From Nannobrachium achirus (Eukaryota > Chordata > Actinopteri > Myctophiformes > Myctophidae), in the NCBI GenBank assembly GCA_963921795.1, contig OY997642.1, positions 58,180,021 to 58,244,020 of the forward strand: a stretch of DNA of 64,000 bases, given 5' to 3'. A program made the translations under genes and the position numbers. The notes beneath the pieces are model-generated. The model searched no databases. It saw nothing but the letters and a program-made list of their open reading frames with translations, and was not told where the DNA came from. This document shows positions 41,853-54,055 of the stretch, piece after piece (position 1 is the stretch's first letter; every line of letters starts with the position of its first letter).

Positions 41853-42862
41853 GTCATTATATGAAAAAACCTCAAACAAATTGCAATAGTAGCAAACTCA
41901 ACTGATTCTGTATCCTCATTATGTCCTTAGTGAGGGAAAAAAAGTCCCAAGGAATCCCATCGGGGCAAAGTTTTGAAAACGACCTACCTACCTTCAATTA
42001 CTATCTTATATTTACAATTGGCTTAAGGCCGCATCCCACTTCCAAGCCCATTCACGCCCACTCTGCATCCACTCCACGAGAGAGAGGAGGCAACAGGGGA
42101 GGGGGGGCGGGCAAGCGAGAGAGAAGTGGAGCTGAGCGGAGCAGTGTATCGAATTACAACAGAGGGAGGAAGTGCGTCCGGCGGTCAAATATGTCCGACC
42201 GGAAACATGCGCTGCGCCACAATAGTTCCGCCACAATAGTTCCGCCACAATAGTTCCGCCACAATAGTCCCCCCCCCAAAAAAAAAAATTAATTAAAAAA
42301 AAAAAAAAAAATGTTCTACTTTTTTTTTTTTTCTTACTTTTTTTTTTTCAAAAAACTTAGTAAAGAAGCGGGCGTGGACTCTAGATGTGAGCGGCCCTTT
42401 TTTTTTTTTTTTTTTTTTTTTCTTTTTTTTTTTTCAAAACTAGGGGTTTTTAATTATTCTGAATCCATTGCAAGCATTTGTTTTGCATGAAAAACATTCC
42501 TTGGGCTAAAAACGGACCCCAAAAGACTGTGAAAATTGATGACTCATCACTAAACCATCGTTTTGAGTGGCCATTTCTTGCCCAAGGAATGTTTTTCGTG
42601 CAAAACAAATGATTGCAATGGATTCAGAATAATTAAAAACCCCTAGTTTGACCCCTCACATCCCACTTAAAGCAGATTTTTTTTTTCAGTCATTTTTTTC
42701 TGTGAAGGTAGGTAGGTCGTTTTCAAAATTTTGCCCTGGTGGGATTCCTTGGGACTTTTTTTCCCTCACTAAGGACATATTGAGGATACAAAATCAGTTG
42801 AGTTTGCTACTATTGCAATTTGTTTGAGGTTTAGCCTAATTTTGGCCTAAAATGACTGGACT
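41853..42862. mobile_element. 1.0-kb foldback element inserted in the minisatellite
   Basis: The left end CCAGTCATT, AACCTCAAACAAATTGCAAT, AGTAGCAAACTCAACTGAT and AGTGAGGGAAAAAAAGTCCC, to about 42000, is matched by the reverse complement from 42703 to 42860, giving arms of about 150 bp. The interior holds a 15-bp tandem ACAATAGTTCCGCC (42218-42270), long A and T tracts (42280-42432), and a shorter palindrome at 42445-42680 related to the centre of the 41027 element (GAATCCATTGCAAGCATTTG and its complement). Confidence 0.88.
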
Positions 42863-43096
42863 AGGAGTAGAGAGGGTAGTCTGGTTGTTTTGAGAGGGGA
42901 CAGTCATAGAGGGAGTAGAGAGTGGAGTCTGGTTGTTTTGAGAGGGGACAGTCATAGAGGGAGTAGAGAGTGGAGTCTGGTTGTTTTGAGAGGGGACAGT
43001 CATAGAGGGAGTAGAGAGTGGAGTCTGGTTGTTTTGAGAGGGGACAGTCATAGAGGGAGTAGAGAGTGGAGTCTGGTTGTTTTGAGAGGGGACAGC
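42863..43096 (+). repeat. 48-bp minisatellite, right part
   Basis: About five units identical or nearly identical to those at 41690-41852. The 16-residue periodic frames are repeat artefacts. Confidence 0.95.
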
Positions 43097-43329
43097 AAGT
43101 TGGTCGGAGAGGTGTCACTTGTAGATGCGATAGAGAAATCAACTTGAAAGATGACCACTGGTTCTTCATTGAGACTAGAATAGAACAGAATAGAAAACAT
43201 GTATTGGGAATTAAAAACAAATCAAATAAAAACATTTAAACAAACATTTAACAAAGAATAGCAATATACAGGACAGCTATATAACAACAGCCACTTGTCC
43301 TTTGCAGATGTACAGTATGTAGAAGATGA

Positions 43330-43660
43330 TTCAGCTAGTGTGGCATGTGTCAGTGGAGGTTAAGAGATGGAGTAAGGGCCAGAGCCAGTTCTACTTCCTG
43401 GAGGAGCTCAGCTCCTTTGTTGTGTGTAGGACTCTGCTGAACATGTTCTATCAATCAGTAGTGGCTAGCGCTTTACTGTATGCAGTGGTATATTTGGGGG
43501 GAATATCAAGGAGGGCGAAAGCAGGAGGCTGAATCAAGCTGGTTCTGTCCTCGGTACCACCTTGGGTACTATGCACTGCAGGAGGTGGCCAATAGCAGGA
43601 TGGAGACCAAACTCTAGGCCATCATGGACAATCCCTTTCATTCCCTAGCAAGGGTCACTT
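43330..43660 (+). mobile_element. LINE reverse-transcriptase C-terminal fragment
   Basis: FYFLEELSSFVVCRTLLNMF then YQSVVASALLYAVVYLGG is the conserved C-terminal region of a common fish non-LTR retrotransposon (RTLL.MFYQSVVASAL.YAVV). It is followed, with frame changes, by a diverged KLVLSSVP region and MDNPFHSL-type sequence near 43625. Truncated at both sides. Confidence 0.8.
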
Positions 43661-43683
43661 GTGGTGGACATTTTGTTAAAATA

Positions 43684-43996
43684 CCCGTAATTGCCGGACT
43701 ATAAGCCGCGGCTTTTTTCCCATGTTTTGAACCCTGCGGCTTATACAACGGTGCGGCTTATATAAAGATTTTTACAGCTAACGGCCAGTTAGTTAGTTTT
43801 ACCAGGATTTAACAACGATTTATATATAGATTTATACAGCTAACGGCCACCAGGGGCACTCTAGCGGGAAGCAGGAGGGACACCTGCGGCTTATAGTCAG
43901 GTGCGGCTTATATGTAAACATTTGTTTGCTTTTTTCCTAAATTTGACTGGTGCGGCTTATATTCAGGTGCGGCTTATAGTCCAGCAATTACGGTAT
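43684..43996. mobile_element. MITE with GTAATTGCCGGACTATAAGC ends
   Basis: The left CCCGTAATTGCCGGACTATA + AGCCGC and right GCGGCT + TATAGTCCAGCAATTACGG are inverted ends next to TA on each side. The word TGCGGCTTATA recurs at least six times inside, in both orientations. Common type in vertebrates; noncoding. Confidence 0.9.
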
Positions 43997-44104
43997 ATAT
44001 TTTTTGCCACAGACATACAAATGAAAAGACAATAATATTACCAAAAAACACAAAGATATAGCCCTGAATGACCATAAAAGGTCTGTAACACAAGAGTGTA
44101 CCAG

Positions 44105-44430
44105 TAAGACTCCCTAAATCGAGAGATAGGCGACCGTCAGGTCGCATAGACAAACTTTAGAAGGTAATGGTAGCCAATCAGGAGGGAATAATGGTGAATT
44201 TTAGGGCAAAGTATGTAGGAGCAGTGTACAAAAATGTATCTTGCAAGAATCGGCCTCATGGTGGCGCTAGAAGAACATGTGATGTGATGTCATGTGAGAA
44301 TTGAGTGGTGGAGTTTGTGGTTTGGCAGCCAAGGAGTGTGTGTGCACAGTTTGGCATGGATCGGGGAAACGGTGGCGGAGATATGAGTAGGGGAAAAGTG
44401 TGATGTGACTGATAGACTGACATACGCCAA
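44105..44430 (-). repeat. Minus-strand relative of the 12842/16014 repeat
   Basis: It carries the reverse of GCGACCTGACGGTCGC, CATCGGCCTCATGGTGGCGC-type sequence (here AATCGGCCTCATGGTGGCGC), GTGTGTGCACAGTTTGGCAT and GGCGGAGATATGAGTAGGGG in the expected inverted order. Intact from hairpin end to the CTGACATACG side, so it gives the unsplit structure of the family. Confidence 0.8.
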
Positions 44431-44754
44431 TCTAGAAGATGCCACGGACTAAACAAATTCTTGCCAAGGACAAATATGGACATGTTGATGATCCGTTCCC
44501 TAGTACTGTGGCAGGGCAGAAAAGCTCCTTCAGCAACAGACTGTTACATGTCGCCCAGTGGATAGAAACGTCCACTTGACTAAAGTGAGTGCTGGTGTCC
44601 TTGATGTAAAACTGTAGGGATGCCCCGATCAGGGTTTTTTTGCTCCCGATCCGATACCGATCAAATATTATTGCTTCCGATTCGATCCCGATCTTTCCCG
44701 ATCCGATCTTTTGGCAAGGCATTAAGAAGAAAAAAAAATTCTATTCATTCTATC

Positions 44755-45187
44755 ACTTGATTCTCAACCTTTTCAGGCCGTGACCCCCAAAATAATCATA
44801 TTTTAACTGGGGACCCCCGACCCTGAAGAGTTGAGGAAGTATATTTTGTATAACACGGTTCTATTGTGAAAATAGAAGATCTACATGCTCACAACGCCTC
44901 GCAGCGCGAGGAGTTGTGAGCATGTAGATCGGCTATTTTCACAATTTCTGGCTTTAATATTTGACAATTTGGCCAATGTTTAATTTGTCATTTTAGAGGT
45001 ATTAAAAAGTCCTTAATTTTTCACTTTCGAAATGTGCAGATACCCTCTATACACTTAAACTTTATGTTGATTTGTTTACTGTTGAGAGAGAAAACAATGT
45101 TGCACATTAAGTTAATCATCTGGGGACCCCCCCAAAATAATTTGAGGACCCCCCTGGGGGTCCCGACCCACAGGTTGAGAACCACTG
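44755..45187. mobile_element. Nested Charlie-like hAT repeat
   Basis: Starts near TTGATTCTCAACCTTTTC and ends GGTTGAGAACCACTG, with GTGACCCCC and GGGGGTCCCGACCC subterminal blocks. The CAGTGGTTCTCAACC-type end is the usual Charlie-like hAT terminus. Colinear with 35840-36190. Confidence 0.85.
44866..44942. repeat. Hairpin-family palindrome inside the hAT
   Basis: GTGAAAATAGAAGATCTACA + TGCTCACAACGCCTCGC and its complement GAGGAGTTGTGAGCATGTAG + ATCGGCTATTTTCAC. It sits in the same place as the copy at 35924-36000, so both were inherited with the host repeat. Confidence 0.93.
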
Positions 45188-45589
45188 AGCTAGTTGACAG
45201 TGCAGAGAGACATAATTGCCTTCCTTTGATCCATTAGCAAGGGGCCAATTACTACTTATTGGCATCAGCTGCCAGCTGTACACAGAGTCTGACACAATCA
45301 CCTTCCCTCTGCAGTGCTCTGTCTCATTTCTCCAAAAGCCCTTGAATATGATTGAAAATGATTAAGGATTACTGTGATTATGGTAAGCTTACATTTCATA
45401 TCGCATTCACCTTACCTGTAACTTTCAGTACTCCCAGAAAATATTTTTTTGAAAAAAAAGAAAAAAAAAAAAAAAAAATTTTTTCCTCGATTTTTTTCCC
45501 CGATCTCCGATCTTATAAAAACGGCCATATCGGTGGCCGATCCGATCACGTGATCGGGATCGGGCAACACTAAAAACTGATCTAGTTAC

Positions 45590-45695
45590 CTCTCATCAAC
45601 ATCCTGACTCTCATCAGCAACAACCTCATCAACCTGACTCTCTCCAGCAACCTCCTCCTCCTCAGTGACCGCTGAACACATTTCTGGTACGGTTG
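45590..45695 (-). CDS. Acidic exon of an unidentified gene (partial)
   Basis: On the minus strand, acceptor ATGTTACAG and donor GTAACT bracket a 106-bp stretch. In the phase left by the exon at 45811 it reads STVPEMCSAVTEEEEVAGES then QVDEVVADESQDVDER, an acidic, probably disordered segment. It ends only 19 bp from the hAT at 44615-45571, so later exons may have been displaced or lost. Not recognised. Confidence 0.4.
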
Positions 45696-45810
45696 CTGTA
45701 ACATGATTACTTACATTTTAAATGTGAACATATTATCCAATACACAAAAATTGTAATTAAGAATTCGGAAGAAAAGAAAAACATAAATGATTTTTTAAAA
45801 GTTTTCTTAC

Positions 45811-45973
45811 ACACAGTCAGGAGGTACTCATATGCGGTCTGCATACTCTTAAACACTGACAGGTAGTCATCCTGAAAATCGATGTGCTTAATATGGTCGG
45901 CAATCACTTGTCCACAGTGTTTGGTGCAGAAAAACAGGATGGGCTTATAGCCCAGAGCCCCAAGTTTGGCCAT
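45811..45973 (-). CDS. Exon of an unidentified gene (partial)
   Basis: After acceptor TTGTTCATTTTAG the minus strand reads MAKLGALGYKPILFFCTKHC, GQVIADHIKHIDFQDDYLSV and FKSMQTAYEYLLTV up to donor GTAAGAAAAC. CTKHC and DHIKH could form a small metal-binding cluster, but I do not recognise a family. The whole exon is open, has good splice signals and joins in phase to the next one. The initial Met may be internal. It could be a piece of a multicopy element protein. Confidence 0.45.
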
Positions 45974-47080
45974 CTAAAATGAACAAAAGAAAATCAGTTG
46001 GTACAAGTTAAAACCTTTGAATTATTGAAACTGAAACCTGACAAATTTCGATGATTATCTTAGAGCAATATTGCTGTAGTGTACCTAAAGCTTATTCCCA
46101 TGTAAGGCCATATGTCAATTATGTATTATCTGACAGACAACACAACTTCCTCTCTTTATCACAGTTTATAGACGGAAATGGCTCCTTACACATATGATCG
46201 AAAATTTGAGAATAGCATACAGTAATAGTTATTTATGCGTTATGGAGAACATGTTTACCCCAGTGCTAGATTAACCTTTTATTACCTTATTGTCATATTA
46301 TGATAGTCATATTAAGTTAAAACAGCCACAACAGACAGATGGGTCCAAGAGGGATAACAGATCACTAAGAAAATGTAAATAATGAAACAGTATGTATACT
46401 TTGATACTAATCATGGGCACAGAAAGATTGGTATAAATGCAAGAATACACTGAAAACTCAAGTTTCCTCAGTGATGAATAAGTACTTACATTTTGTAAAC
46501 TAAAGGTATTGGCATTACATTATATTATTTAAAGTACAAAACTTAAAGTACTCAAATTTAAAAGAAGATATTGAACTCATTTAATGTATGTAATGTCTGT
46601 CAGTTCGTCCGGTGTCTATCTTCATGCTGACATCACTATACTAAACAGTGTCGTCACCATGTTAACCATATATAGGCATAAACGGGCTAGACAGTTCCCA
46701 AATTTCTGACATCACTGATACAGCTATCGGGTACTGTGCATGCATCACCACCATGGTAACAGCCGCATGTTGAAACAATGCCCACATTTAGAGATAACTG
46801 ACATCACTGATACCACTGTATGCTGAAACAGAGACCAAATTTGGAGATGACTCACTGATACATACATTACTTCTGAGACTCCTACTTGCAATCGCTCATA
46901 AACCGTGCACACACCCCGGGCAAGGACTAGTATAGAATAAACGAATTATGCAAAGTTCATAATGTGTCACAATACAAGAGTTTGAAGATCTGATATTTTT
47001 ATTAGCTAGTATAATGGGAATTAACTGTATGATTACAATGTACTAACCATAGTAATAGTTTTACTATGCTTGACTAACTC
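45974..47080. other. AT-rich region without recognised gene
   Basis: Upstream exons of the minus-strand gene were looked for without a convincing result. TGACATCACTGATAC recurs at about 46706 and 46799. A half-site of the hairpin family is near 46957-47000 (GTTTGAAGATCTGATATTTT). Confidence 0.4.
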
Positions 47081-47081
47081 G

Positions 47082-47207
47082 CGCTCTTTCGAACGACCAT
47101 CATTTCGACCGGAGGATTAGCGACTCATTCCACGGAGGTTAGGGTTAGGGTGAGGGTTAGAGTCGGGTGTCGAAAAGATGACATGTAGTAACAGCGACAC
47201 GCTCCCA
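47082..47207. repeat. CTCTTTCGAACGACC element, copy 2
   Basis: Nearly identical to 17884-18005. It has one extra GGTTAGGGTTAGGGTGAGGG-type hexamer, so the telomere-like TTAGGG block varies between copies. Confidence 0.88.
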
Positions 47208-47212
47208 ACTAA

Positions 47213-47494
47213 GGGCTTGAATACACTGTACGATTTTGCATGGTCGGCTAGTCAACAGATCATTATAGTATTTCACACTGCACGAGTGGCTTTCTTGAAA
47301 TCGTCTCGTTGTGGTTTTCGCCAACAAGATTGATCACCGACAGATCACCGACAAGGGGTCACACACTGCCAGATATTTCACCAGGATGCATCCCCGATAC
47401 ATAGCCAATATTACAATTGTTTTTATTCTAATTGTGCACGATAGCGGGTGTAAATGATTTTCCTCTCTCACTGTGTGTGCGTGCCTGCGTGTCG

Positions 47495-47590
<96 letters not shown>

Positions 47591-47728
47591 GCACCTGTTC
47601 AATGTTTTCATAATAACATGCAACGCCCGATCTCGAGTCAGATCGCCTTTTTTGTCAGCGAGCGCCAAAAATGGTCGGCGACAGCACAATCGGCTCAAAA
47701 AATATGGCAGTGTGTTCGAGCCTTAACC
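47213..47728. mobile_element. Microsatellite-bearing MITE with GGCTTGAATACACTG ends
   Basis: The left AGGGCTTGAATACACTG and right CAGTGTGTTCGAGCCTT are imperfect inverted ends. Subterminal GGTCGGCTAG and GGTCGGCGACAG words mirror each other loosely. A (CA)n array of about 45 repeats (47499-47589) occupies the middle. Confidence 0.75.
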
Positions 47729-47801
47729 AGCCAACTGGCCTGACCTGAACCATATAGTGAATCTATGTTGTCAACAGGAAGTTGAGACACCAGACCCAAC
47801 T

Positions 47802-49320
47802 AGAAAATATTGTTCCTTCGAAACAATTGTGGGCTCGCTTCAAGCCAGAAAACAATGGCTATAAAAGTACAAAATGTCAAGATCGCAGGCAGTGCTCTCT
47901 TTGACGTTACTGACGTCAAAGATTGGTCCATTTTTTTCCAAAAATGTGTTGTGCAAAAGTTGACCCGCTGGTGGCGGTATAACAGGCCAATGTAAGAAGG
48001 GTGGTATCTGTTCCTTGACCTATTGGGAATGTGCTTGCAAGATTTCACGCACATTGCAGGCTGTGTTCATGATTTGAGGTGTTTTTGGCTTTGGCCACTT
48101 TATCGCTGCTTGCAGCTATATTTATTATTATTCTTTTTTTTGTGTGTGCACTTCATAGGCATATTAGATAAAGGTCCTTAGATTGTGTGTAGAATGTTTC
48201 ATGCAAAATGCTAAAAAAATCCTAACGGGTTTAAGCGTTTCAACAAACTGCTCAAAAAAATATAGCGCCCCCCTTTGGCCAATTGGAGTAAGATTGGTTT
48301 TAGTGATATTTGGACTAACACTCTACATCTTTGCCAAATGCCATGAACATGTTACTTTGCATGTATGATAGAAGAATCATTTGCATAAAACTGCAATATT
48401 CATTGAATTATTTAAAAAAGCATGTTTCAATTTTAAAGAAATCCGATCTGACAGATCTTTAGATATTGGTCCAAAGTTCACGTAAAAAAAGTTTTGTGCA
48501 CGTGACGCGAAAATTCCAGAATAAAAGCGGGTTTACGCGTTTTACAAACTGCTCAAAATGGCGGAAAATTGAAGGGCGGAGCTTACTAAACAACTACACA
48601 GATGTCTTCCGCTTGAGTCAAAGCACGCGTGTAACAAGTTGCATGTCTTCAAACAAAACGAGTCATGACTTATGCCCGTTTGAGTTTGAATTTTCAAACG
48701 CTTCGTATAGCGCCCCCCTTTGGCCGATTGGAATAAGATTGGTTTCAGTGATATTTTGACTAACCCTCTACATCTTTGCCAAATGCCATGAACGTGTAAC
48801 TTTGCATGTATGATTTAGAGGCCGAAGAATAATTTGCATAAAACTGCAATATTAATTGAATTATTAAAAAATTATATTTCACTTTAAAAGAAATCCGACC
48901 AGACAGTTTGACCGTATTGGTCCAAAGTTCATGTGAAAAAAGCTTTGTGCGCGTAACGCAAAAACCCCAGGAGGAGATAGATTTTTACAGTTTTTCATAT
49001 AATTCAAAATTCTGGGGGAACTAAAGGTCAGAGGTTAAAAGTCAGAGCGTAAAAGTTGTTTGGCATGAGGAGGCGCATACGTGTATACAGGTTTCATGGC
49101 TGTACCTCAAACAGAGCATGAGCTCTATCTGTTCAAAGTTCGCACTTTCGAAGGCTTCCTACAGCGCCACCATTTGGCCGATTGCTGTAAAAAATAATAG
49201 CACACTTCGCCACTGTAAGCTAAACACATTGATGTTTTTATTTTCATTTTCTGTCTAAGTATGTAGGAGTAGAAAGGAACCGAAGTTTCGTCTACTGTTG
49301 ACTGACTGACTGATAGATAA
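47802..49320 (-). repeat. Array unit 1
   Basis: About 1.52 kb. Contains CTGGTGGCGGTATAACAGG, the hairpin TCGCTGCTTGCAGC near 48105, two homologous 450-bp halves each starting TATAGCGCCCCCCTTTGGCC (48263 and 48709), then CTACAGCGCCACCATTTGGC. It lacks the terminal GCTCGCC hairpin. The right part (from about 48510) belongs to the 3,135-bp duplication. Confidence 0.9.
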
Positions 49321-50920
49321 CTAGAAAATATTGTTCCTTCGAAACAATTGTGGGCTCGCTTCAAGCCAGAAAACAATGGCTATAATAGTACAAAATGTCA
49401 AGATCGCAGGCAGTGCTCTCTTTGACGTTACTGACGTCAAAGATTGGTCCATTTTGTTCCAAAAATGTGTTGTGCAAAAGTTGACCCGCTGGTGGCGCTA
49501 TAACAGGCCAATGTGAGAAGGGTGGTATCTGTTCCTTGACCTATTGGGAATGTGCTTGCAAGATTTCACGCACATTGCAGGCTGTGTTCATGATTTGAGG
49601 TGTTTTTGGCCTTGGCCACTTTATCGCGGCTTGCAGCTATATTTATTATTATTATTACTATTTTTGTGTGTGTGCACTTCATAGGCATATTAGATAAAGG
49701 TCCTTAGATTGTGTGTAGAATGTTTCATGCAAATTGCAAAAAAAATCTTAACGGGTTTAAGCGTTTCACAAACTGCTCAAAATGATATAGCGCCCCCCTT
49801 TGGCCAATTGGGGTAAAATTGGTTTTAGTGATATTTGGAATAACACTCTACATCTTTGCCAAATGCCATGAACATGTTACTTTGCATACATGATTTAGAG
49901 GCAGAAGAATAATTTGCATAAAACTGCAATATTCATTGAATTTATTAAAAAAGCATGTTTCAATTTAAAAAAAATCCGATCTGACAGATCTTTAGATATC
50001 GGTCCGAAGTTCACATAAAAAAAGTTTTGTGCACGTGACGCGAACATTCCAGAATAAAAGCGGGTTTAAGCGTTTCACAAACTGCTCAAAATGGCGGGAA
50101 ATCTAAGGGCGGAGCTTACTTAACAAAGACACAGATGTCTTCCGCTCGAGTCAAAGCACGCGTGTAAGCAAGTTGCATGACTTCAAACGAAACGAGTCAT
50201 GACTTATGCCCGTTTGAAGTTTGAAACTTCAAACGCTTCGTATAGCGCCCCCCTTTGGCCGATTGGAATAAAATTGGTTTCAGTGATACTTTGACTAACC
50301 CTCTACATCTTTGCCAAATGCCATGAACGTGTAACTTTGCATGTATGATTTAGAGGCCGAAGAATAATTTGCATAAAACCGCAATATTGATTGAATTATT
50401 AAAAAATTACATTTCACTTTAAAAAAAATCCAACCAGACAGTTTGACCGTATTGGTCCAAAGTTCATGTAAAAAAAGTTTCGTGCGTGTAACGAAAAAAA
50501 CCCAGGAGGAGATAGATTTTTACTGTTTTTCATATAATTCCAAATTGTGGGAGACCTAAAGGTCAGAGGTCAAAAGTCAGAGCGTAAAAGTTGTTCGGCA
50601 TGAGGAGACGCATACGTGTATACAGGTTTCATGGCTGTACCTAAAACACAGCATGAGCTATACCTGTTCAAAGTTCGCACTTTCGAAGGCTTCCTACAGC
50701 GCCACCATTTGGCCGATTGCTGTAAAAAGTAATAGCACACTTCGCCACAGTAAGCCGAACACATTGATGTTTTTATTTTCATTTTCTCACTAAGTATGTA
50801 GGAGTAGAAAGGAACCGAAGTTCCCGTCTACAGTATGCATGCATGATATGACTGATAGATAAATAATGACAACATCTAAAGTGTGCTCGCCTTATAGGCG
50901 AGCCCACAATAACTAGAAAA
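49321..50920 (-). repeat. Array unit 2
   Basis: 1.6 kb, same order of modules, ending with the complete GCTCGCCTTATAGGCGAGC hairpin at 50885-50903. Identical, as far as I compared, to unit 4. Confidence 0.92.
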
Positions 50921-52455
50921 CTAGAAAATATTGTTCCTTCGAAACAATTGTGGGCTCGCTTCAAGCCAGAAAACAATGGCTATAAAAGTACAAAATGTCA
51001 AGATCGCAGGCAGTGCTCTCTTTGACGTTACTGACGTCAAAGATTGGTCCATTTTGTTCCAAAAATGTGTTGTGCAAAAGTTGACCCGCTGGTGGCGCTA
51101 TAACAGGCCAATGTGAGAAGGGTGGTATCTGTTCCTTGACCTATTGGGAATGTGCTTGCAAGATTTCACACACATTGCAGGCTGTGTTCATGATTTGAGG
51201 TGTTTTTGGCCTTGGCCACTTTATCGCTGCTTGCAGCTATATTTATAATTATTATTATATATTTTTTGTGTGTGCACTTCATAGGCATATTAGATAAAGG
51301 TCCTTAGATTGTGTGTAGAATGTTTCATGCAAATTGCGAAAAAAAATCCTAACGGGTTTAAGCGTTTCACAAACTGCTCAAAATGATATAGCGCCCCCCT
51401 TTGGCCAATTGGGGTAAGATTGGTTTTAGTGATATTTGGACTAACACTCTACATCTTTGCCAAATGCCATGAACATGTTACTTTGCATGTATGATTTAGA
51501 GGCAGAAAAATAATTTGCATAAAACTGCAATATTCATTGAATTTATTTAAAAAAGCATGTTTCAATTTTAAAGAAATCCGATCTGACAGATCTTTAGATA
51601 TCGGTCCAAAGTTCACGTAAAAAAAGTTTTGTGCACGTGGAGCGAAAATTCCAGAATAAAAGCGGGTTTACGCGTTTTACAAACTGCTCAAAATGGCGGA
51701 AAATTGAAGGGCGGAGCTTACTAAACAACTACACAGATGTCTTCCGCTTGAGTCAAAGCACGCGTGTAACAAGTTGCATGTCTTCAAACAAAACGAGTCA
51801 TGACTTATGCCCGTTTGAGTTTGAATTTTCAAACGCTTCGTATAGCGCCCCCCTTTGGCCGATTGGAATAAGATTGGTTTCAGTGATATTTTGACTAACC
51901 CTCTACATCTTTGCCAAATGCCATGAACGTGTAACTTTGCATGTATGATTTAGAGGCCGAAGAATAATTTGCATAAAACTGCAATATTAATTGAATTATT
52001 AAAAAATTATATTTCACTTTAAAAGAAATCCGACCAGACAGTTTGACCGTATTGGTCCAAAGTTCATGTGAAAAAAGCTTTGTGCGCGTAACGCAAAAAC
52101 CCCAGGAGGAGATAGATTTTTACAGTTTTTCATATAATTCAAAATTCTGGGGGAACTAAAGGTCAGAGGTTAAAAGTCAGAGCGTAAAAGTTGTTTGGCA
52201 TGAGGAGGCGCATACGTGTATACAGGTTTCATGGCTGTACCTCAAACAGAGCATGAGCTCTATCTGTTCAAAGTTCGCACTTTCGAAGGCTTCCTACAGC
52301 GCCACCATTTGGCCGATTGCTGTAAAAAATAATAGCACACTTCGCCACTGTAAGCTAAACACATTGATGTTTTTATTTTCATTTTCTGTCTAAGTATGTA
52401 GGAGTAGAAAGGAACCGAAGTTTCGTCTACTGTTGACTGACTGACTGATAGATAA
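50921..52455 (-). repeat. Array unit 3
   Basis: Its first part matches unit 5 and its second part matches unit 1, as expected if the 3,135-bp duplication breakpoint lies inside it near 51640. It lacks the terminal hairpin, like unit 1. Confidence 0.92.
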
Positions 52456-54055
52456 CTAGAAAATATTGTTCCTTCGAAACAATTGTGGGCTCGCTTCAAG
52501 CCAGAAAACAATGGCTATAATAGTACAAAATGTCAAGATCGCAGGCAGTGCTCTCTTTGACGTTACTGACGTCAAAGATTGGTCCATTTTGTTCCAAAAA
52601 TGTGTTGTGCAAAAGTTGACCCGCTGGTGGCGCTATAACAGGCCAATGTGAGAAGGGTGGTATCTGTTCCTTGACCTATTGGGAATGTGCTTGCAAGATT
52701 TCACGCACATTGCAGGCTGTGTTCATGATTTGAGGTGTTTTTGGCCTTGGCCACTTTATCGCGGCTTGCAGCTATATTTATTATTATTATTACTATTTTT
52801 GTGTGTGTGCACTTCATAGGCATATTAGATAAAGGTCCTTAGATTGTGTGTAGAATGTTTCATGCAAATTGCAAAAAAAATCTTAACGGGTTTAAGCGTT
52901 TCACAAACTGCTCAAAATGATATAGCGCCCCCCTTTGGCCAATTGGGGTAAAATTGGTTTTAGTGATATTTGGAATAACACTCTACATCTTTGCCAAATG
53001 CCATGAACATGTTACTTTGCATACATGATTTAGAGGCAGAAGAATAATTTGCATAAAACTGCAATATTCATTGAATTTATTAAAAAAGCATGTTTCAATT
53101 TAAAAAAAATCCGATCTGACAGATCTTTAGATATCGGTCCGAAGTTCACATAAAAAAAGTTTTGTGCACGTGACGCGAACATTCCAGAATAAAAGCGGGT
53201 TTAAGCGTTTCACAAACTGCTCAAAATGGCGGGAAATCTAAGGGCGGAGCTTACTTAACAAAGACACAGATGTCTTCCGCTCGAGTCAAAGCACGCGTGT
53301 AAGCAAGTTGCATGACTTCAAACGAAACGAGTCATGACTTATGCCCGTTTGAAGTTTGAAACTTCAAACGCTTCGTATAGCGCCCCCCTTTGGCCGATTG
53401 GAATAAAATTGGTTTCAGTGATACTTTGACTAACCCTCTACATCTTTGCCAAATGCCATGAACGTGTAACTTTGCATGTATGATTTAGAGGCCGAAGAAT
53501 AATTTGCATAAAACCGCAATATTGATTGAATTATTAAAAAATTACATTTCACTTTAAAAAAAATCCAACCAGACAGTTTGACCGTATTGGTCCAAAGTTC
53601 ATGTAAAAAAAGTTTCGTGCGTGTAACGAAAAAAACCCAGGAGGAGATAGATTTTTACTGTTTTTCATATAATTCCAAATTGTGGGAGACCTAAAGGTCA
53701 GAGGTCAAAAGTCAGAGCGTAAAAGTTGTTCGGCATGAGGAGACGCATACGTGTATACAGGTTTCATGGCTGTACCTAAAACACAGCATGAGCTATACCT
53801 GTTCAAAGTTCGCACTTTCGAAGGCTTCCTACAGCGCCACCATTTGGCCGATTGCTGTAAAAAGTAATAGCACACTTCGCCACAGTAAGCCGAACACATT
53901 GATGTTTTTATTTTCATTTTCTCACTAAGTATGTAGGAGTAGAAAGGAACCGAAGTTCCCGTCTACAGTATGCATGCATGATATGACTGATAGATAAATA
54001 ATGACAACATCTAAAGTGTGCTCGCCTTATAGGCGAGCCCACAATAACTAGAAAA
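52456..54055 (-). repeat. Array unit 4
   Basis: Copy of unit 2 displaced by 3,135 bp. It ends with the GCTCGCC hairpin at about 54020-54038. Confidence 0.92.

Larger units (their letters stand above)
44615..45571. mobile_element. hAT element with CCGATC-rich ends
   Basis: TAGGGATGCCCCGATC starts and GATCGGGCAACACTA ends the element. GATCC/CCGATC words crowd both subterminal regions. AAAACTG flanks both sides, an imperfect 7-8 bp duplication. About 957 bp, no transposase, and hosts a second hAT-like repeat and a poly(A) tract. Confidence 0.85.

Noticed and set aside
42836..43235. Repeat protein with a 16-residue period
   Set aside because: It comes from the 48-bp minisatellite, open in more than one frame and on both strands.
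4950..44942. The dispersed hairpins as a CRISPR-like array
   Set aside because: The copies are kilobases apart without regular spacers, and the genome is eukaryotic.
47140..47165. Interstitial telomere (GGTTAGGGTTAGGG)
   Set aside because: Only two to three hexamers, and they are part of the 122-bp dispersed element.
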